Positions 36,601 to 48,184 of a stretch of 64,000 nucleotides of DNA are shown in pieces. Numbering within the stretch: the first letter of the stretch is position 1; every line of letters begins with the position of its first letter. The position numbers and the translations under genes are program-made. The stretch covers positions 33,896,684 to 33,960,683 of the forward strand of contig CP141128.1 of the NCBI GenBank assembly GCA_035236585.1. Reading direction: 5' to 3'. The notes beneath the pieces are model-generated. The model worked only from the letters and a program-made list of their open reading frames with translations, was not told the origin of the DNA and ran no database searches. Origin of the DNA: Warburgia ugandensis. Lineage: Eukaryota > Streptophyta > Magnoliopsida > Canellales > Canellaceae.

Positions 36601-39600
36601 ACATTGCCAAAATATTATATGTCCTTGAAAAGCACATTGACGCTTCAAATCCTAAGACGTTCCCAAACACAATGTGTAAACTCTTCAAGTCGTGGATGAT
36701 CCATGGCCTAATGTCTGAGCATATGAAGTACTGCAAAGTCTAGATGGTATAGTGCCAAAACAATACATGTCCTTAGAAGTCCCTAGGCACAATGTCGAAT
36801 TGCTTCAAATCCTAAGAAGTGCCCCAACATAGTGTTAAAAATTTTCAAGCCATTGGATGAGCATTGGGGCAATGAATGATCACATTATGGCAGGGATGAC
36901 CCAAGGCAATGTAAAAACATTACATGTAGTTAGAAGTCCTTAAGCACAAAGTCAAATCACTTTGAGTCCTGAAAAGTTTCCAAACACAATGCTTAAACTT
37001 TCCAAGCCTTTACATGATCCTTGACACAATATTTGAGTGCTTTAAAATCTTTGGATGTACCAAGGCACAATGCTAAAACATTACATGCGCTTGGATGTCC
37101 CGGTAACAAAGTCAAACCTCTTTGAGTCCCTGAAAAGTTTCAAAACACAATGTCTAAACTTTTCAAGCTATTAGATGATCCTTGGGACAATGTTCAAGCA
37201 CCTTAAATACTAGAAATTCCCAAGGCACAATGTCAAAACAATGCATGTCCTTGACAGTCCCTAAGAACAAAGTCAAATAGCTTTGAGTCCTAGAAAGTTC
37301 CCAAACACAATCTCTGAACTTTTCAAGTTGTTGGACAATCCTTAGTTCAATGTCTCCATATGTAAAATAGTGGGAAGTTCCATGGTACAATGTCAAAACA
37401 TTATGAGTCCTTGAAAGTCCCTAAGCATATTGTCGAATTACTTTGAGTCTTGGAAAGTTCCCAAACATGAGGGCTAAACTGTTCATGCTGTTGGATGCTC
37501 CATGAAACAATTATCCCGCAAGTTAAGTGCTAAGAAGTCGACAGGCACAATGTCAAAATATTATAAGTCCATGGAAGACTCAATGCCTAAAATCAAATTA
37601 CTTCGAGTACTAAAATGTTCTCAAACACAATCTAAAAACTTTTGATGCCATTGAATGATCCTTAGCACAATGTTCAAGCATGTTAAACATGGCGAAGTCC
37701 CAAGGCACAATATCCAAACAATACATTTACTTGGAATGCCCTACACATAAAGTCAGCTTTGATTCTTATGGAGTTCTAAAACACAATTTCTAGACTTTTC
37801 ATGCTATTTGATGATCCTTGGAATTATACTTGAGCACTTTTAATTGGATGTACTAAAGCACAATGTCAAAACATTTCATGTCCATAAAGTTCTTGAGCAA
37901 AAAGTCAAATCACTCCAAGCCCTAAGAAGTTCTCATGCACAATGTTTACACTTTCCATGCCATCTAATGAGCCCTGGAAAAATGTCCAACCTCTTGAAGT
38001 GCTGGTAAGTCCCAAGGAACAATGGAAAAACATTACATGTCCTTGGATGTCTATATGCCCAAAGAAAAATTACTTCATGTCTTGGGAAGTACCCTAACAA
38101 ATGTCCAAACTTTTAAAGCTATTGGATGATCTTTGGGACAAAGTCTAGGCTCTATAAATTCTAGGAAGTTCCAAGGAACAATGCCAAAACTTTACATGTT
38201 CTTGCAAGTCTTTAGGCCCAAAGCAAATCACAAATCATTTTGAGTCTTAGGATGCTACCACACACAATGTTTAAACATTTCAAGCTGTTGGATGATCCTT
38301 GGTACAATGTTAAAGCAACTTAAATGCTGAGAAGACCCTAGGAATGGTGTCTAAACAATACATATCCTTGGAAGTCACTGGTCACAGTGTCAAAAAGCTT
38401 CGAGTCCCAAGAAGTTCCAAACACAATGTCCAATCTTTTCAAGCCATTGGATGATCCTTTACACAATGTCTGATCACTTTAAGCCCTAGGAAGTCCTAAG
38501 GCATAATGCTAGAACATTACATGTCATTTGATGTCCTTAGTCACAAAATCAAATCACTTTAAAGTCTTAGGATGTTCCCAAACACAATGTTTAAACTTTT
38601 CAAACCATTGGTTGATCCTTGGCCCAATGTCTAAGTATGTTAAGTTCTAGGAAGCTCGTGGGAACAAAATCTAAATCACTTCGAGTCCTTAAAACTCTCA
38701 AATGATTAAAGTTCAAGCACTTTGAGCACTGTCAAAACATTACATGTCCATAGAAGTCCATAGGTGCAAAGCCAAATCACTTCAATTCGAGGAATGTTCC
38801 AGGACACAATGTCGAAAGTTTGCACGCCCTGGCCTTGTCATAATGTCCAAGCACATTAACTGATGGGAAGACCCAAGGCACAATGCCAAAATATTATATG
38901 TCCTTCAATGTCCCTACTCACAAAGTCATATCCCTTTGTGCCTTGGGAAGTTCCCAAACATAACGTCTAAACTTTTCAAGTCATTGGGTCAATCCTTAAC
39001 AAATTTCTAGGCAACTAGAATGTTGGGAAGACCAAAACCCATTTTCTAAACACTACATGTCCCTTGGAAGTCCTTCAGCATTGTCAAATCACTTCGAGTA
39101 GTGAGATGTTTCCAAACACAATGTCTAAACTTTTCAAGCCGTTAGATGACCCTTGGCACAATATCTAAGCACGTTAAGTGTTGAGATCTCCTATGATACA
39201 ATGTCAAAATATTATGTGTCCTTGATAGTTCCCAAGCACAATGTCAAATTACTGCGAGTCCTTAATAGTTTCGAAACAAAATCTCCAAATTTTTTAAAGT
39301 TGTTGGATGATCTGGCCACACATGGGAAATGTAAATAAGAACAAAGTTAAATCACTTCTAATCCTGGGATGTTTCCAACCACAATGTCAAAACTCTTCAA
39401 ACTGTTGGATGACATTAAAAGCTAGTAAGTCCTTGGCACAATGTTAACATGTCCGTGGATGTCCTTAGGCACAAGGTCAAATCACTTCAATTCCTAGGAT
39501 ACTCCCAAGCACAGTGTCTAAACATTTCAAACCATTAAACTATCCGTGGCACAATGTCACAGCGTATAAATCATTGGAAAATCCAAGTCACATTGTCAAA

Positions 39601-39725
39601 ATATTATATGTCCATGGAAGTCCCTAACCATAAAATCAAATCACTTCAAATCCTGAAATGTTCTCAACCACAATGTTGGATGTTTTCAAATCACATAATG
39701 ATGCTTGGCCCAATGCCTTAGCAAT
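30689..39725. repeat. 160-bp satellite, main segment with ~2.8-kb higher-order blocks
   Basis: About 56 monomers of 158-162 bp. Each has four ~40-bp subunits. Typical words: TTGGATGATCCTTGGCACAA, AAGGCACAATGTCAAAACAT, TAGGCACAAAGTCAAATCAC, CAAACACAATGTCTAAAC. An unusual monomer (TTTTCAAATCACATGATGAT then TTGGCCCAATGCC) recurs near 30.70, 33.58, 36.37 and 39.68 kb. Other rare variants (AATGAATGATCACATTATG at about 34.07 and 36.87; CATGCTGTTGGATGCTCCAT at about 34.68 and 37.47) repeat with the same ~2.79-kb step. Scattered small ORFs are by-products. Confidence 0.9.
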
Positions 39726-40499
39726 GTCAAATTGGGGTTCAAAAATGCAATGGCAACATCTAATCATCGATCTTACAGCCCAACCTAACATTTCATTGAT
39801 CAAACGTACAGCCAAAATTGTTCAATCAATCTTAGGATTTGATCGATGATTTCTGCCCAATTTGAGCCACCGTGGGTCTGTGTTCATTCATAGATTAAGA
39901 AATCAATGGTTAGGTCTTCCATAAAACCTAAATTTAGGATGAAATGGTACGGATTTAACCTAAAAATTCAAATCAAGAGTTGGGTTTTATGGATCTTACC
40001 TTCCAAACATGACTCTATACTTCCTCCATCCTTGAATGAGCAGGATTGACTTGGGTTTTAGGTGAAACTCCCATGATCCCATCACATGCTACTCTCCTCT
40101 TAAATCAATGGGAAATAATGATGTAGATAATCTATTTTTCTTAGGATTTTGGTTCTTACTCATGAGCTAAAGAGAATGAACGGCTCGGATTGACAATTCA
40201 AGTCATCGTCTTTTCTGACAAACCCTTGCAACTCCAACGAACTTGTCTTTATCTTCTCACCGGCATGAAAGGTTTCTCCCATATGCAGGGTTTCTCTTTT
40301 CCCCATTCCTTTCCTTTTCTCTCCCTCCTCCTTCCTTCTTCTTCCCCTTTTCATCCTCCTCCTCTTCGTCGGGTTTTCTCTGTGTTGGGTTTAAGAAGAA
40401 CATACCGTGCAGTTTGTTTCATTTGGTTTAAGAGAGAGGGGGTACCGATATCAATTTGGCCCCCTCCTCTAGTAATATATTTATTTTTTTAAAAATACT
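39726..40499. mobile_element. Non-satellite insert, probably TE-derived
   Basis: The array stops mid-monomer at TGTCAAATTGGGGTTC. The next ~770 bp are unlike the satellite. A 100-codon plus-strand ORF (40190-40492) is proline/serine/leucine-rich from a C/T-rich tract and shows no domain. The plain-text look (GGCATGAAAGGTTTCTCCC, C/T-rich leader) suggests part of an LTR, but no terminus pair or duplication is visible. Function unknown. Confidence 0.4.
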
Positions 40500-40971
40500 C
40501 TCACATGATAAATCATCAAATTAAAATTTGTCTTAATTTGAAAAGATACAATTGTCCTTAATGCTTAAATAGTTATAGTTAGGTTTTACATGGAATACAT
40601 GATTTAGTAATTATCTAGTTTCTATCAATCAATAATTTTCAAGTTAAACTTTCAAAGAAATTACATTACAGGAAAATGATGGTAGTTTTCATCTATTTCT
40701 TGAGTTATGAAGAATAACGAGCTGTGCACCCTAATTGTAGTCTAAGGTGATCTCTAATCTTAACATTCAATTGTAGTTTATTTTCTTGATCAAAAGAAAT
40801 CCAATCCATTTAATCATTCATCACCTCTTATTGTAATCTTTCTAGTGATCATCTAGGATCATTAGAGTAGAATAATTTAATTGTTTAAATTCATACTATG
40901 TCCTCCATGCTGATACAATCTTGCAACACTACAATTGACTAACCGTACACATGTAGGGGAACCCTCAATAG
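40500..40971. repeat. Spacer module, copy A
   Basis: Homologous to 44030-44090 plus 44403-44617 (copy B) and to 56830-57055 (copy C). Shared words include TTATTTTCTTGATCAAAAGA, TCATTCATCACCTCTT and TAGAATAATTTAATTGTTTA. It passes into satellite at about 40972 (TGTCCCTTGACACAAAGTC), as copy B does at about 44618. Confidence 0.8.
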
Positions 40972-42190
40972 ATGTCCCTTGACACAAAGTCAAATCAGTC
41001 AAGTCCTCATATGATCTCAAACACAATTTGTAACCTTTTCAACCCATTGGATGATCCTTGGCATAATTTTCAAGTAAGTTATGGCATCGGAAGACCCAAG
41101 ATACGACATTGAAACATTACATGTCCATGGAAGTCCCTGGGCACACAGTCAAATCACTGCGAATATTGGGATATTCTCAAACACAATGGTCAAAACTTTT
41201 CAAACCATTGGATGATCCATGGCACAATGTCCGAGCTTGTTAAGTCACGAAATGAAATTGCATTGAGTCATGAGATATTCCCAAATGTAATGTCTATACT
41301 TTACAAGTTGTTGGATGGTCCTTGGACCAATGTCTAAGCACATTAATAGCTAGAAAGTCCTATGTCACAATTCCGAAACATTACATGCCCATGAAATTCT
41401 AATGGCACAAAGTCAAACAACTTCGAGTCCTAGGAAGTTACTATGCATAGTGTCAAACTCCACATGCCCTTACATGAAATGCTAGTGTCCCTTAAGCACT
41501 GGACAACACAAGGCATAATGGAGAAAGATGTCCTTGGATGTCACATGGCACAAAATCAAATCTTTGATGTTACCAAGCACAATGTTGAACCAACTCACAT
41601 GGTTGGATGATCCTTTGAACAATGTCTGAGCATGTTAAGCACTAGGAAGTCCTAAGTCACTATGTCAGAGCATTCCATGGAAGTCCCTAGGTCCAAAGTG
41701 AAATTACTTCGAGTCCTAGGATGTTGACAAACACAATGTCTAAACTTTTCAAGCCATTGGATTATCCGCATCACAATATTTGGGCAATTAAGTACTGGGA
41801 AGTCACAAGCATAATGTTAAAACTATAAATGTCCTTAGAATCCATAGGTACAGAGTGAAATTGTTTTGAGTCCTGGGAATTTTTCAATCACAGCGTCTTA
41901 ACTTTTCAAGCCACTAGATGATCCATGGCACAATGTCTGAGCACATTAAGTGCTGTAAAATCCTTTGATAGAATCTTCAAACATTTCATATGCATGGAAG
42001 TCCCTAGACTCAAAGTCAAATCACTTCGTCCTGGGAAGCTCCCAAACCTAATGTCTAAACTTTTTGAACCGTTGGATGATGCTTGTGTAATGGTTGTGCA
42101 CATTAAGCATTGTGAAGTCCCAAGGTACTGTGTCAAAACATTAAGTCCTTAGAAGTACCTATGAACACAATCCCACAGTACAATGTCAAA
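40972..42190. repeat. 160-bp satellite, segment 3
   Basis: Regular monomers. Colinear with 44618-45510, for example CAAAATCAAATCTTTGATGT at about 41557 and about 45087. The block was duplicated together with the flanking spacer module. Confidence 0.88.
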
Positions 42191-42336
42191 AAGAGGAAGA
42201 GTTGGAGGGAAGAGAAAAACTCATTTCCCTTCTTAATCCACAAGTGTACTAAGCATTTTACTTTGCTAGTTTTCTTATATTTTTATGTATTACTCATTTC
42301 TAAGAAATTGAAGTAGAGAAAGAAAGTTTTGATTGA

Positions 42337-42381
<45 letters not shown>

Positions 42382-43329
42382 GTTTTGAAGATTCAACCAT
42401 AGTGTAACAAGGAAGTGTTACTGCTTTGTTTCACCTACTGCTACTAACATTCTAGCTTCCAAATGCTATTAATGGCAATGAGCTATAGGTTAAATCCAAT
42501 GAACTAATTTCTCTAGCATTCTCTTGAAAGATTTTCATTTGAAGAAGGCAAAAATGTTGGGTGAAATCTAGGTTTGTCCAACTTTGTTTCACTACTGCTA
42601 ACCTATAGGTGTGCAGTAACAGAGCTTCAGGTTTCTCCCATGCTTGTGTTTATTTTGGTATTGATCAACAATCTAAACACTTGATAATTCTCTCATCTCA
42701 CCTATGAATAAGTGAAACAAATTTTTCTTGAGGATATCTTCATCCTATCTTTTCTTGCTTACTCTTACTGCAAGAGAAACCAGAGGGTTAGACATTCCTT
42801 CGTGATTTAGGCTTTTGTTTATGTTTTAATGATCTAAACAATTGGAAATGTTATCAAAAGCTATGGGAAGAATTTTCCATTGGTTTTCAACAATTTCATT
42901 GAGTTTTCAACAAGATTTCCCTAAGACAACAATAATAGGCACTGTTCTGCAATGTTATTGTTTGTGATGAACAAGTCATATTATGTATCAAATATCTACC
43001 TTTTGGCTAGTTTTCTTTATGATCTAACCATATAGATGGATTCCTTCGCATCTAGTTACGTAAGATAAGACACTTCACTATAAAAATCAATTTGTAAGTT
43101 GGAGAATATAATAGCCAAACTAACCAACTTGATCATGTGCTCACTTGTTTACACAGGCAGTGACAAAGACTATTCTAATTCACGATGAATTGGCCACATT
43201 TATGGTCAAATATCTTTATATCTATAATTTTTATTGAAAATCTAACCATCGCTTTAGATTCTTTGACATTCAATTATGCTAGGTACCAAATTTCATAGAA
43301 AATTTCAATATGTAAGTTGGTGAAATACT
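42191..43329. other. Unassigned non-satellite stretch with a (CT)n microsatellite
   Basis: AT-rich and without ORFs. (CT)19 lies at 42340-42377. Two imperfect repeats spaced ~230 bp (ATCTAACCAT...; TTCAATxTGTAAGTTGG...) lie at about 43020-43150 and 43245-43350. It may be TE-derived. No terminus was identified. Confidence 0.5.
42340..42377. repeat. (CT)19 microsatellite
   Basis: An uninterrupted TC/CT dinucleotide run. Confidence 0.97.
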
Positions 43330-44086
43330 TGGTCAAAGTAGCTCTGTTCACCTGCATTTTGAGTGTATGCAAGAAAAACTTGCAACTTTGATTACTAGTG
43401 ACACTTTCTTATGATTTTTTACTTTTATATCTCCTTAAATTCTTAACTGATTTTAGCTTGTAATATCTTGTTTTGAAGGTAATTAAGTATGAACAATTTG
43501 GAATGTGACGATGTTGTTGATAATTACTGGTGTAAAAGTTTATTTTTAAAATAAAATGCTTGTGACAGAATCTAAAGTTATAGTTGCACATAGCAGGTGT
43601 AGGTTTGTCCTTGAATTCTTATTTTATTTGAGTGAAATTTGATATGGAGGTTCTCAAATACATTGGAAAGACTATGAGCTATGGACATGTTCAATATTCT
43701 TGTATAAATTAAAAAATTTAGTATTATTTTTTTCTTTTATATTTATTTTTCTTTCACTATAATTGTTCTCTTTCAATCATTGTAACAAGCAAGCAAGTGA
43801 AAAAAAAATAGTAAAAAATAGGTATTTTATAATAGTTTTAGGTTATTTCTTTTCTTTAGTTGTAGCAGAATTTCTTTCTTTTAAATTTTCATTATTGTAA
43901 TTTACATTTAACTAATTTATGTTAAATTATAAATTATATTAGGCTAGTTTATTTTTTTCTTAAGATTAGTCTGATCCTAGAATAACATTAGGGATCTCCA
44001 TTGATTAATTCTTAATGTCTTAAATGTCTTAGAAATTTTAATTTAAAATTTATCTTAATTTGATAAGACAGAATGGCCCTATAATG
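43330..44086. repeat. Spacer module, copy B (left part)
   Basis: 43330-43610 matches 56575-56810 in copy C: GTGACACTTTCTTAT, TTTTAGCTTGTAATATCTTG and GAACAATTTGGAAT occur in the same order. 44030-44086 matches 40500-40560 of copy A. The middle is A/T-rich with no gene. It is interrupted at about 44087 by an organelle-like insert. Confidence 0.75.
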
Positions 44087-44142
44087 CTAGTCGATTGATG
44101 ATCTCTATGTCCTTGGTGAAGCTCCCTCCAGAAGGGGAATAG

Positions 44143-44180
44143 AGCTGAAAAGGTAGGCACTAGCGCCTTCCTTTTCAGCT
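44143..44180. repeat. 38-bp near-perfect palindrome
   Basis: AGCTGAAAAGG at 44143-44153 pairs with CCTTTTCAGCT at 44170-44180. Inside, AGGC pairs with GCCT and CTAG is at the centre. Seventeen of 19 base pairs match. Confidence 0.9.
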
Positions 44181-44355
44181 AGCTTGTGTTGAAGAAAAAT
44201 ATTGTTAAGCATTTAAAGATGAGGCAGGGGTGTTCCTTGTTTGTCGATTCAAGAAAGCCAAAAGTGGAAGCACTCGATGCTTTGGTCATTCTGTTGACTC
44301 CTTGCTACCAGTCCGTGCTTGCTACCATGCTAGCAAAAGTGGGGGTTTCGGCCAA

Positions 44356-44358
<3 letters not shown>

Positions 44359-44389
<31 letters not shown>

Positions 44390-44402
44390 TGTTGTATGAA
44401 AG
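44359..44402 (-). pseudogene. trnM: 3' half of organellar tRNA-Met(CAU), truncated
   Basis: On the minus strand this reads CTTTCATAC (anticodon CAT at 44398-44396), a variable region, then TCATTGGTTCAAATCCAATA (TPsiC arm) and GTAGGTA, the acceptor end of the chloroplast elongator tRNA-Met. The 5' half (acceptor, D-arm, 5' anticodon stem) is absent: the sequence switches to spacer module at about 44403. The recorded gene has GGCGGG where this copy has mutated bases, so it is a decayed fossil and not a working tRNA. The family match is from recognition of the conserved gene, not a search. Confidence 0.65.
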
Positions 44403-44617
44403 TGAATCTTAACCTTCAATTGTAATTTACTTTTTTGATTGAAAGAAATCTAAATCCATATGATCATTCATCACCTCTTCTTGTAATCTTTCTAGTGTAA
44501 ATCTTTTGGCATCATTATTGTAGAATAATTTAGTTGTTTAAATTCATACTATATCCTCCATGGTGATTTGACTGCAACACTACAACTGACTACTATACAT
44601 TGTAGGAGACCTCTCAA
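44403..44617. repeat. Spacer module, copy B (right part)
   Basis: Resumes homology with copy A (40745-40971) at GTGAATCTTAAC and runs to the satellite boundary near 44618. Confidence 0.8.
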
Positions 44618-45510
44618 CAAGTATCCCCTGACACAAAGTCAAATAACTTGAGTCCTTGGATGTTCTCAAAAAAAATGTCTAATCTTCTCAAATAGTTGGA
44701 TGAACCTTGGCTTAAGTCTGAGCATGTTAAGCACTGGGAAGTCCCAAAGCTCAGTGTTAAAATAATACATTTCCTTAGAAATCCCTAGGCATGAACTGAA
44801 ATTGCATCTAGTCCTTGGATATTCCCAAAGACAATATCTATACTTTTTTAGCCATTGGATGATCCTTGAACCAATGTCTAATCACAATAAGTCCCATGCC
44901 ACAATTCCAAAACATTACATGCCCCATGAAATTCCAATGGCAGAAAGTCAAACCACCTTGAATCTTTGGAAGTTATTAGGCACAATGTTGAACTTCGCAT
45001 GTCCTTGCATGAATTGCCAGTATCCTTTAAGAACTGGATAGACCCAAAGCACAATGGAAAAACATGTCCTCGGATGTCCCTTGGCACAAAATCAAATCTT
45101 TGATGTTACTAAGAACAATGTCTAAACTATTCAAGTTGTTGGTCATTGGAACAATGTCTAATAACATTAAGCACTAGGAAGTCCCAAGTCACAATGTCAA
45201 AACATTACATGTTTATGGATGGCCTTAGGCACAAAGTCAAATCATGCTGAGTATTGAGATGTTTACAAACACAATTTCTATAATTTTTAAGCCTTTGGAT
45301 GATTCATAGCACAATGTTTGACTAGTTTATAAACTAGGAAGTTCCAAGTGACAAAGTCAAAACAATAAATGTTCTTGAAAATCCCTAGCCACAAAGTCAA
45401 ATTGCCCAGAGTCTTAAGATGTTCCCAAACTCAATGTCTAAAATTTTTAAGCGATTGGATGATCCATGACACAACATCTAGTCCCTAGGCAATGAAGTCA
45501 AATCAATTTG
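44618..45510. repeat. 160-bp satellite, segment 4
   Basis: Monomers colinear with segment 3 (40972-42190). The segment ends at the ATTTG duplication of solo LTR S2. Confidence 0.88.
45506..45510. repeat. Target site duplication of S2, left copy (ATTTG)
   Basis: Precedes TGTAATACCCTAGC. Recurs at 48180-48184. Confidence 0.93.
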
Positions 45511-48179
45511 TGTAATACCCTAGCAATTTACACTATTTTTAACAAAAATTGGGCATTTTATAGGAAATGAACTGAGTTAAATGTTTCATTTTATTTAAAA
45601 TACTAAACAAATGAATTTAAGAGGAAAATTGGTACCATTAGATTCTACTCAAAATATGGAATCCAACACCTCAAAAATCACCCAAAATGGAGTTCGTATG
45701 AAGAAGTTACGGCCTTTTAAAGATCAGGGGCAGTTCTGGAATTTAAATAGAAAAACAAAAAAGACCAAAAACGTAGGGGGCCATTTTGATAATGGCACCC
45801 CCTGTCGTCTTCCACCTCCAGATCTCTCCAGAAACCCTCTTTCACGATTTTTCTAGAAATCTGCCACCGCCAATGGCAGCACCGCCATAGCAGGGCTATA
45901 AAAACCCCATCTCCCCCTCTTCAAAACACGTTTTTCGGCAATTTTGGAACTGGGGTTTTTGGAAAAAACTGGAAACCCGTCTCAAACCCATCTCTTTGCA
46001 TGTTTTCGACAACAGACAGGCCCTAGTCAGGCTGGCCATTCTCCCCATTCCCCTCTCTTCTCTTGTTCCGATCTAGCATTGGGGTTTTCCCCTTTGTGGG
46101 TTCCGACAAACATGGATTTCCGACAGAGGGAAACGCACCACTGGCAATAGGTGCTCCTAAGCTACCCAGGTAAGTTGTTTCCCCCTTCTTTCTCTCTATT
46201 TTCTTCCCCCAAGCTAGATCTGGTCTTTTCCCAGTCGTTTTCCAGTCGGGTTTCCTGGCCAAAAAATGCTCCAAGCCGGCTTGGGCTGGCCCTGCACGAA
46301 CCAGGCGTCCCAGGGACGCCATGCTGCACGTGCACCTGGGACAGGGTCCCTGGGAGGGGTTCCAGGTGTACGGCAGTGCGTACACTATCCTAGGTGCGGC
46401 CTTCGGGTGCGCGCACGACATGGGGCATGGGTCCTGGCTTGACCAGGATGCACGGGGTGCCCTGGGAGCTGAGACGCGCCATGTTACACCAAAGGTGCGT
46501 CCGTGCAATGCCATCCAGGATGCGCGTCGTAGCACGTCACTTGAGCTTGCATGTGCGCATGCAAAACGCGGTCCCTGGCACGGCCTTTGGGTGCACACGC
46601 ATGTGAGGTGGTCCCGGTCCAACCAGGATGCACGGGTGTCCTGGGAACTGGGACACGCAGACCTAACGAGACTATAGGGATAGGATTAGAGGACAATTTA
46701 TAGAGTTAACCATTGAATAGTAGATCCACATCGTAGGATCTAGCCTGACAAATGAATTAGGCAAGGACCATGGACCCTAAAGGCAGATCTAGCAATCTAA
46801 TGTAAAATAGAATGAAATTGATAAGGACTGCTTGTATCCATTCATACCCAGGAGTTTATAAAGGAGACCCAGGGACGGGTTGAGTGATAAAGGATGCGAC
46901 TCCAGGAGACTTTGAGGTAGGTGCTCTATCGCTACTAGACTTTTTAAAAGAGCCATGATTGTTTGAAAATGCATGTTTTAAGTATAAGTATATGACTTGT
47001 TTAGCATGACTTAATTCAGCATACATATGATAAATGCATTATGCATAGACATGCTTTGCAAATAATTGCATAAATTGCATGATTTGTGGTTGTTAAGTTT
47101 TGAAAGATTGCATGTCCTTGAAGGTTACCAAAAGACGCTGGAGTTCCCAAAAGACGCTGGGTAGGCAGTTGTGAGGGCCAGGCAGTTGTGAGGGACCCAA
47201 AGAGGATAGGTTTTGAAAAGAGATGTTTTTGCTTGTTTGATCGTATATGATTTGGGATAGTAAGCTCTTGGGCGCTATGCCGAGAGGTTGGGGTGACCCC
47301 CCAACCTCTACCACTACTAGGTGGAATGGGTACCATGCCCAAAAAGGGCATGTCCCTACGTCGACTACATGTGGTACAGGGGGCTACCACTGGTGTCACG
47401 GCACTGGGTCGATGTGTCATATGCCCCGTGGATGCTATGACGCTGTGTCCTCAAGTACCCGGGGACCACACGGCAGCGAGGTCGTGGGCATAGTTGGACC
47501 CTATGGTTTAAGGATTTACTTGCATTGCATATGACATGACATGAGGTTGGTTGACCATGCCATACCAGAAATCCATGAGTTGGATTCAGTTGAGCATCTT
47601 ATGCATACCATTATGTTTATGATATATATATGATACTTTCGACTTGAATTATGTGATTCTTTAGTCGTCAGTATTCGGATTCGACAATGGTTTTTAATAT
47701 CGATATTGAACATGACTGTTCGAACATGCACATGTTTTAAAGAGCATATGATTTTAAACACAGCATGCATGGTAAAACTAGTAGTGATAGACTCCTACTG
47801 AGTATAGTATATACTCACCCTATCCATAACATTTTTCAGGATAGTTCCATCCACGAGTAGAGGACGCTTATGTTAGTGCTACGAATAAGTAGATCAAAAG
47901 GAGACAATCATACATGTATTTGTATTTATTTACAGTTGGACTATGTGCTGTGACTGGATAGACCTGGGGAAAAACATTCATGATTTCTGAAGCTTTTCAA
48001 AAACTACTTTGATTGTTGTGAAAGCAAATGACACTCGGGGTTTTCAAAATGAGTTTAAAACAAAAGGTTTTCTGCTACATTGCATGGTTTTTATAAAATG
48101 GTTTTCAAATAGGGATGCATCCTGCCTTAGGAATTAGATATTGCATTTAAAAATGCATGGGAAAACTTGGGTCGTCACA
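45511..48179 (+). mobile_element. Solo LTR S2 (O family, ~2.67 kb) in the satellite
   Basis: TGTAATACCC...GTCGTCACA bounded by ATTTG, with no interior. It follows the O LTR throughout: GGTACCATTAGATTCTACTC, TATA at 45896-45905, about 1.3 leader units at 46437-46660, island at 47240-47565. A 199-codon ORF on the minus strand (46023-46622) only reflects the GC-rich leader repeats. The satellite frame continues on both sides. Confidence 0.94.
45896..45905 (+). promoter_or_regulatory. TATA box of solo LTR S2
   Basis: CTATAAAAAC followed by CCCATCTCCCCC, as in the O LTRs. Confidence 0.6.
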
Positions 48180-48184
48180 ATTTG
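48180..48184. repeat. Target site duplication of S2, right copy (ATTTG)
   Basis: Matches 45506-45510. Confidence 0.93.

Larger units (their letters stand above)
44087..44402 (-). other. Organelle-derived insert (probable NUMT/NUPT)
   Basis: About 315 bp, more GC-rich than its surroundings, found only in copy B of the spacer. Its right end is the 3' half of a chloroplast-type elongator tRNA-Met on the minus strand. Its left half contains a 38-bp near-palindrome. A plant mitochondrial source is plausible because mitochondria carry chloroplast-derived trnM, but I cannot prove it from sequence alone. A 63-codon ORF through it is not a gene. Confidence 0.55.

Noticed and set aside
30683-39338. 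Many 60-95-codon ORFs in the satellite
   Set aside because: They follow the 160-bp repeat, occur on both strands, and have the repeated composition expected of random frames in a tandem array.
40190-40492. 100-codon ORF as a host gene
   Set aside because: Its composition comes from a C/T-rich tract (serine, proline, leucine), and it sits in TE-like DNA. No family is recognised.
46023-46622. 199-codon minus-strand ORF in solo LTR S2
   Set aside because: It is antisense to the LTR leader, compositionally biased, and not open in the O LTR copies.
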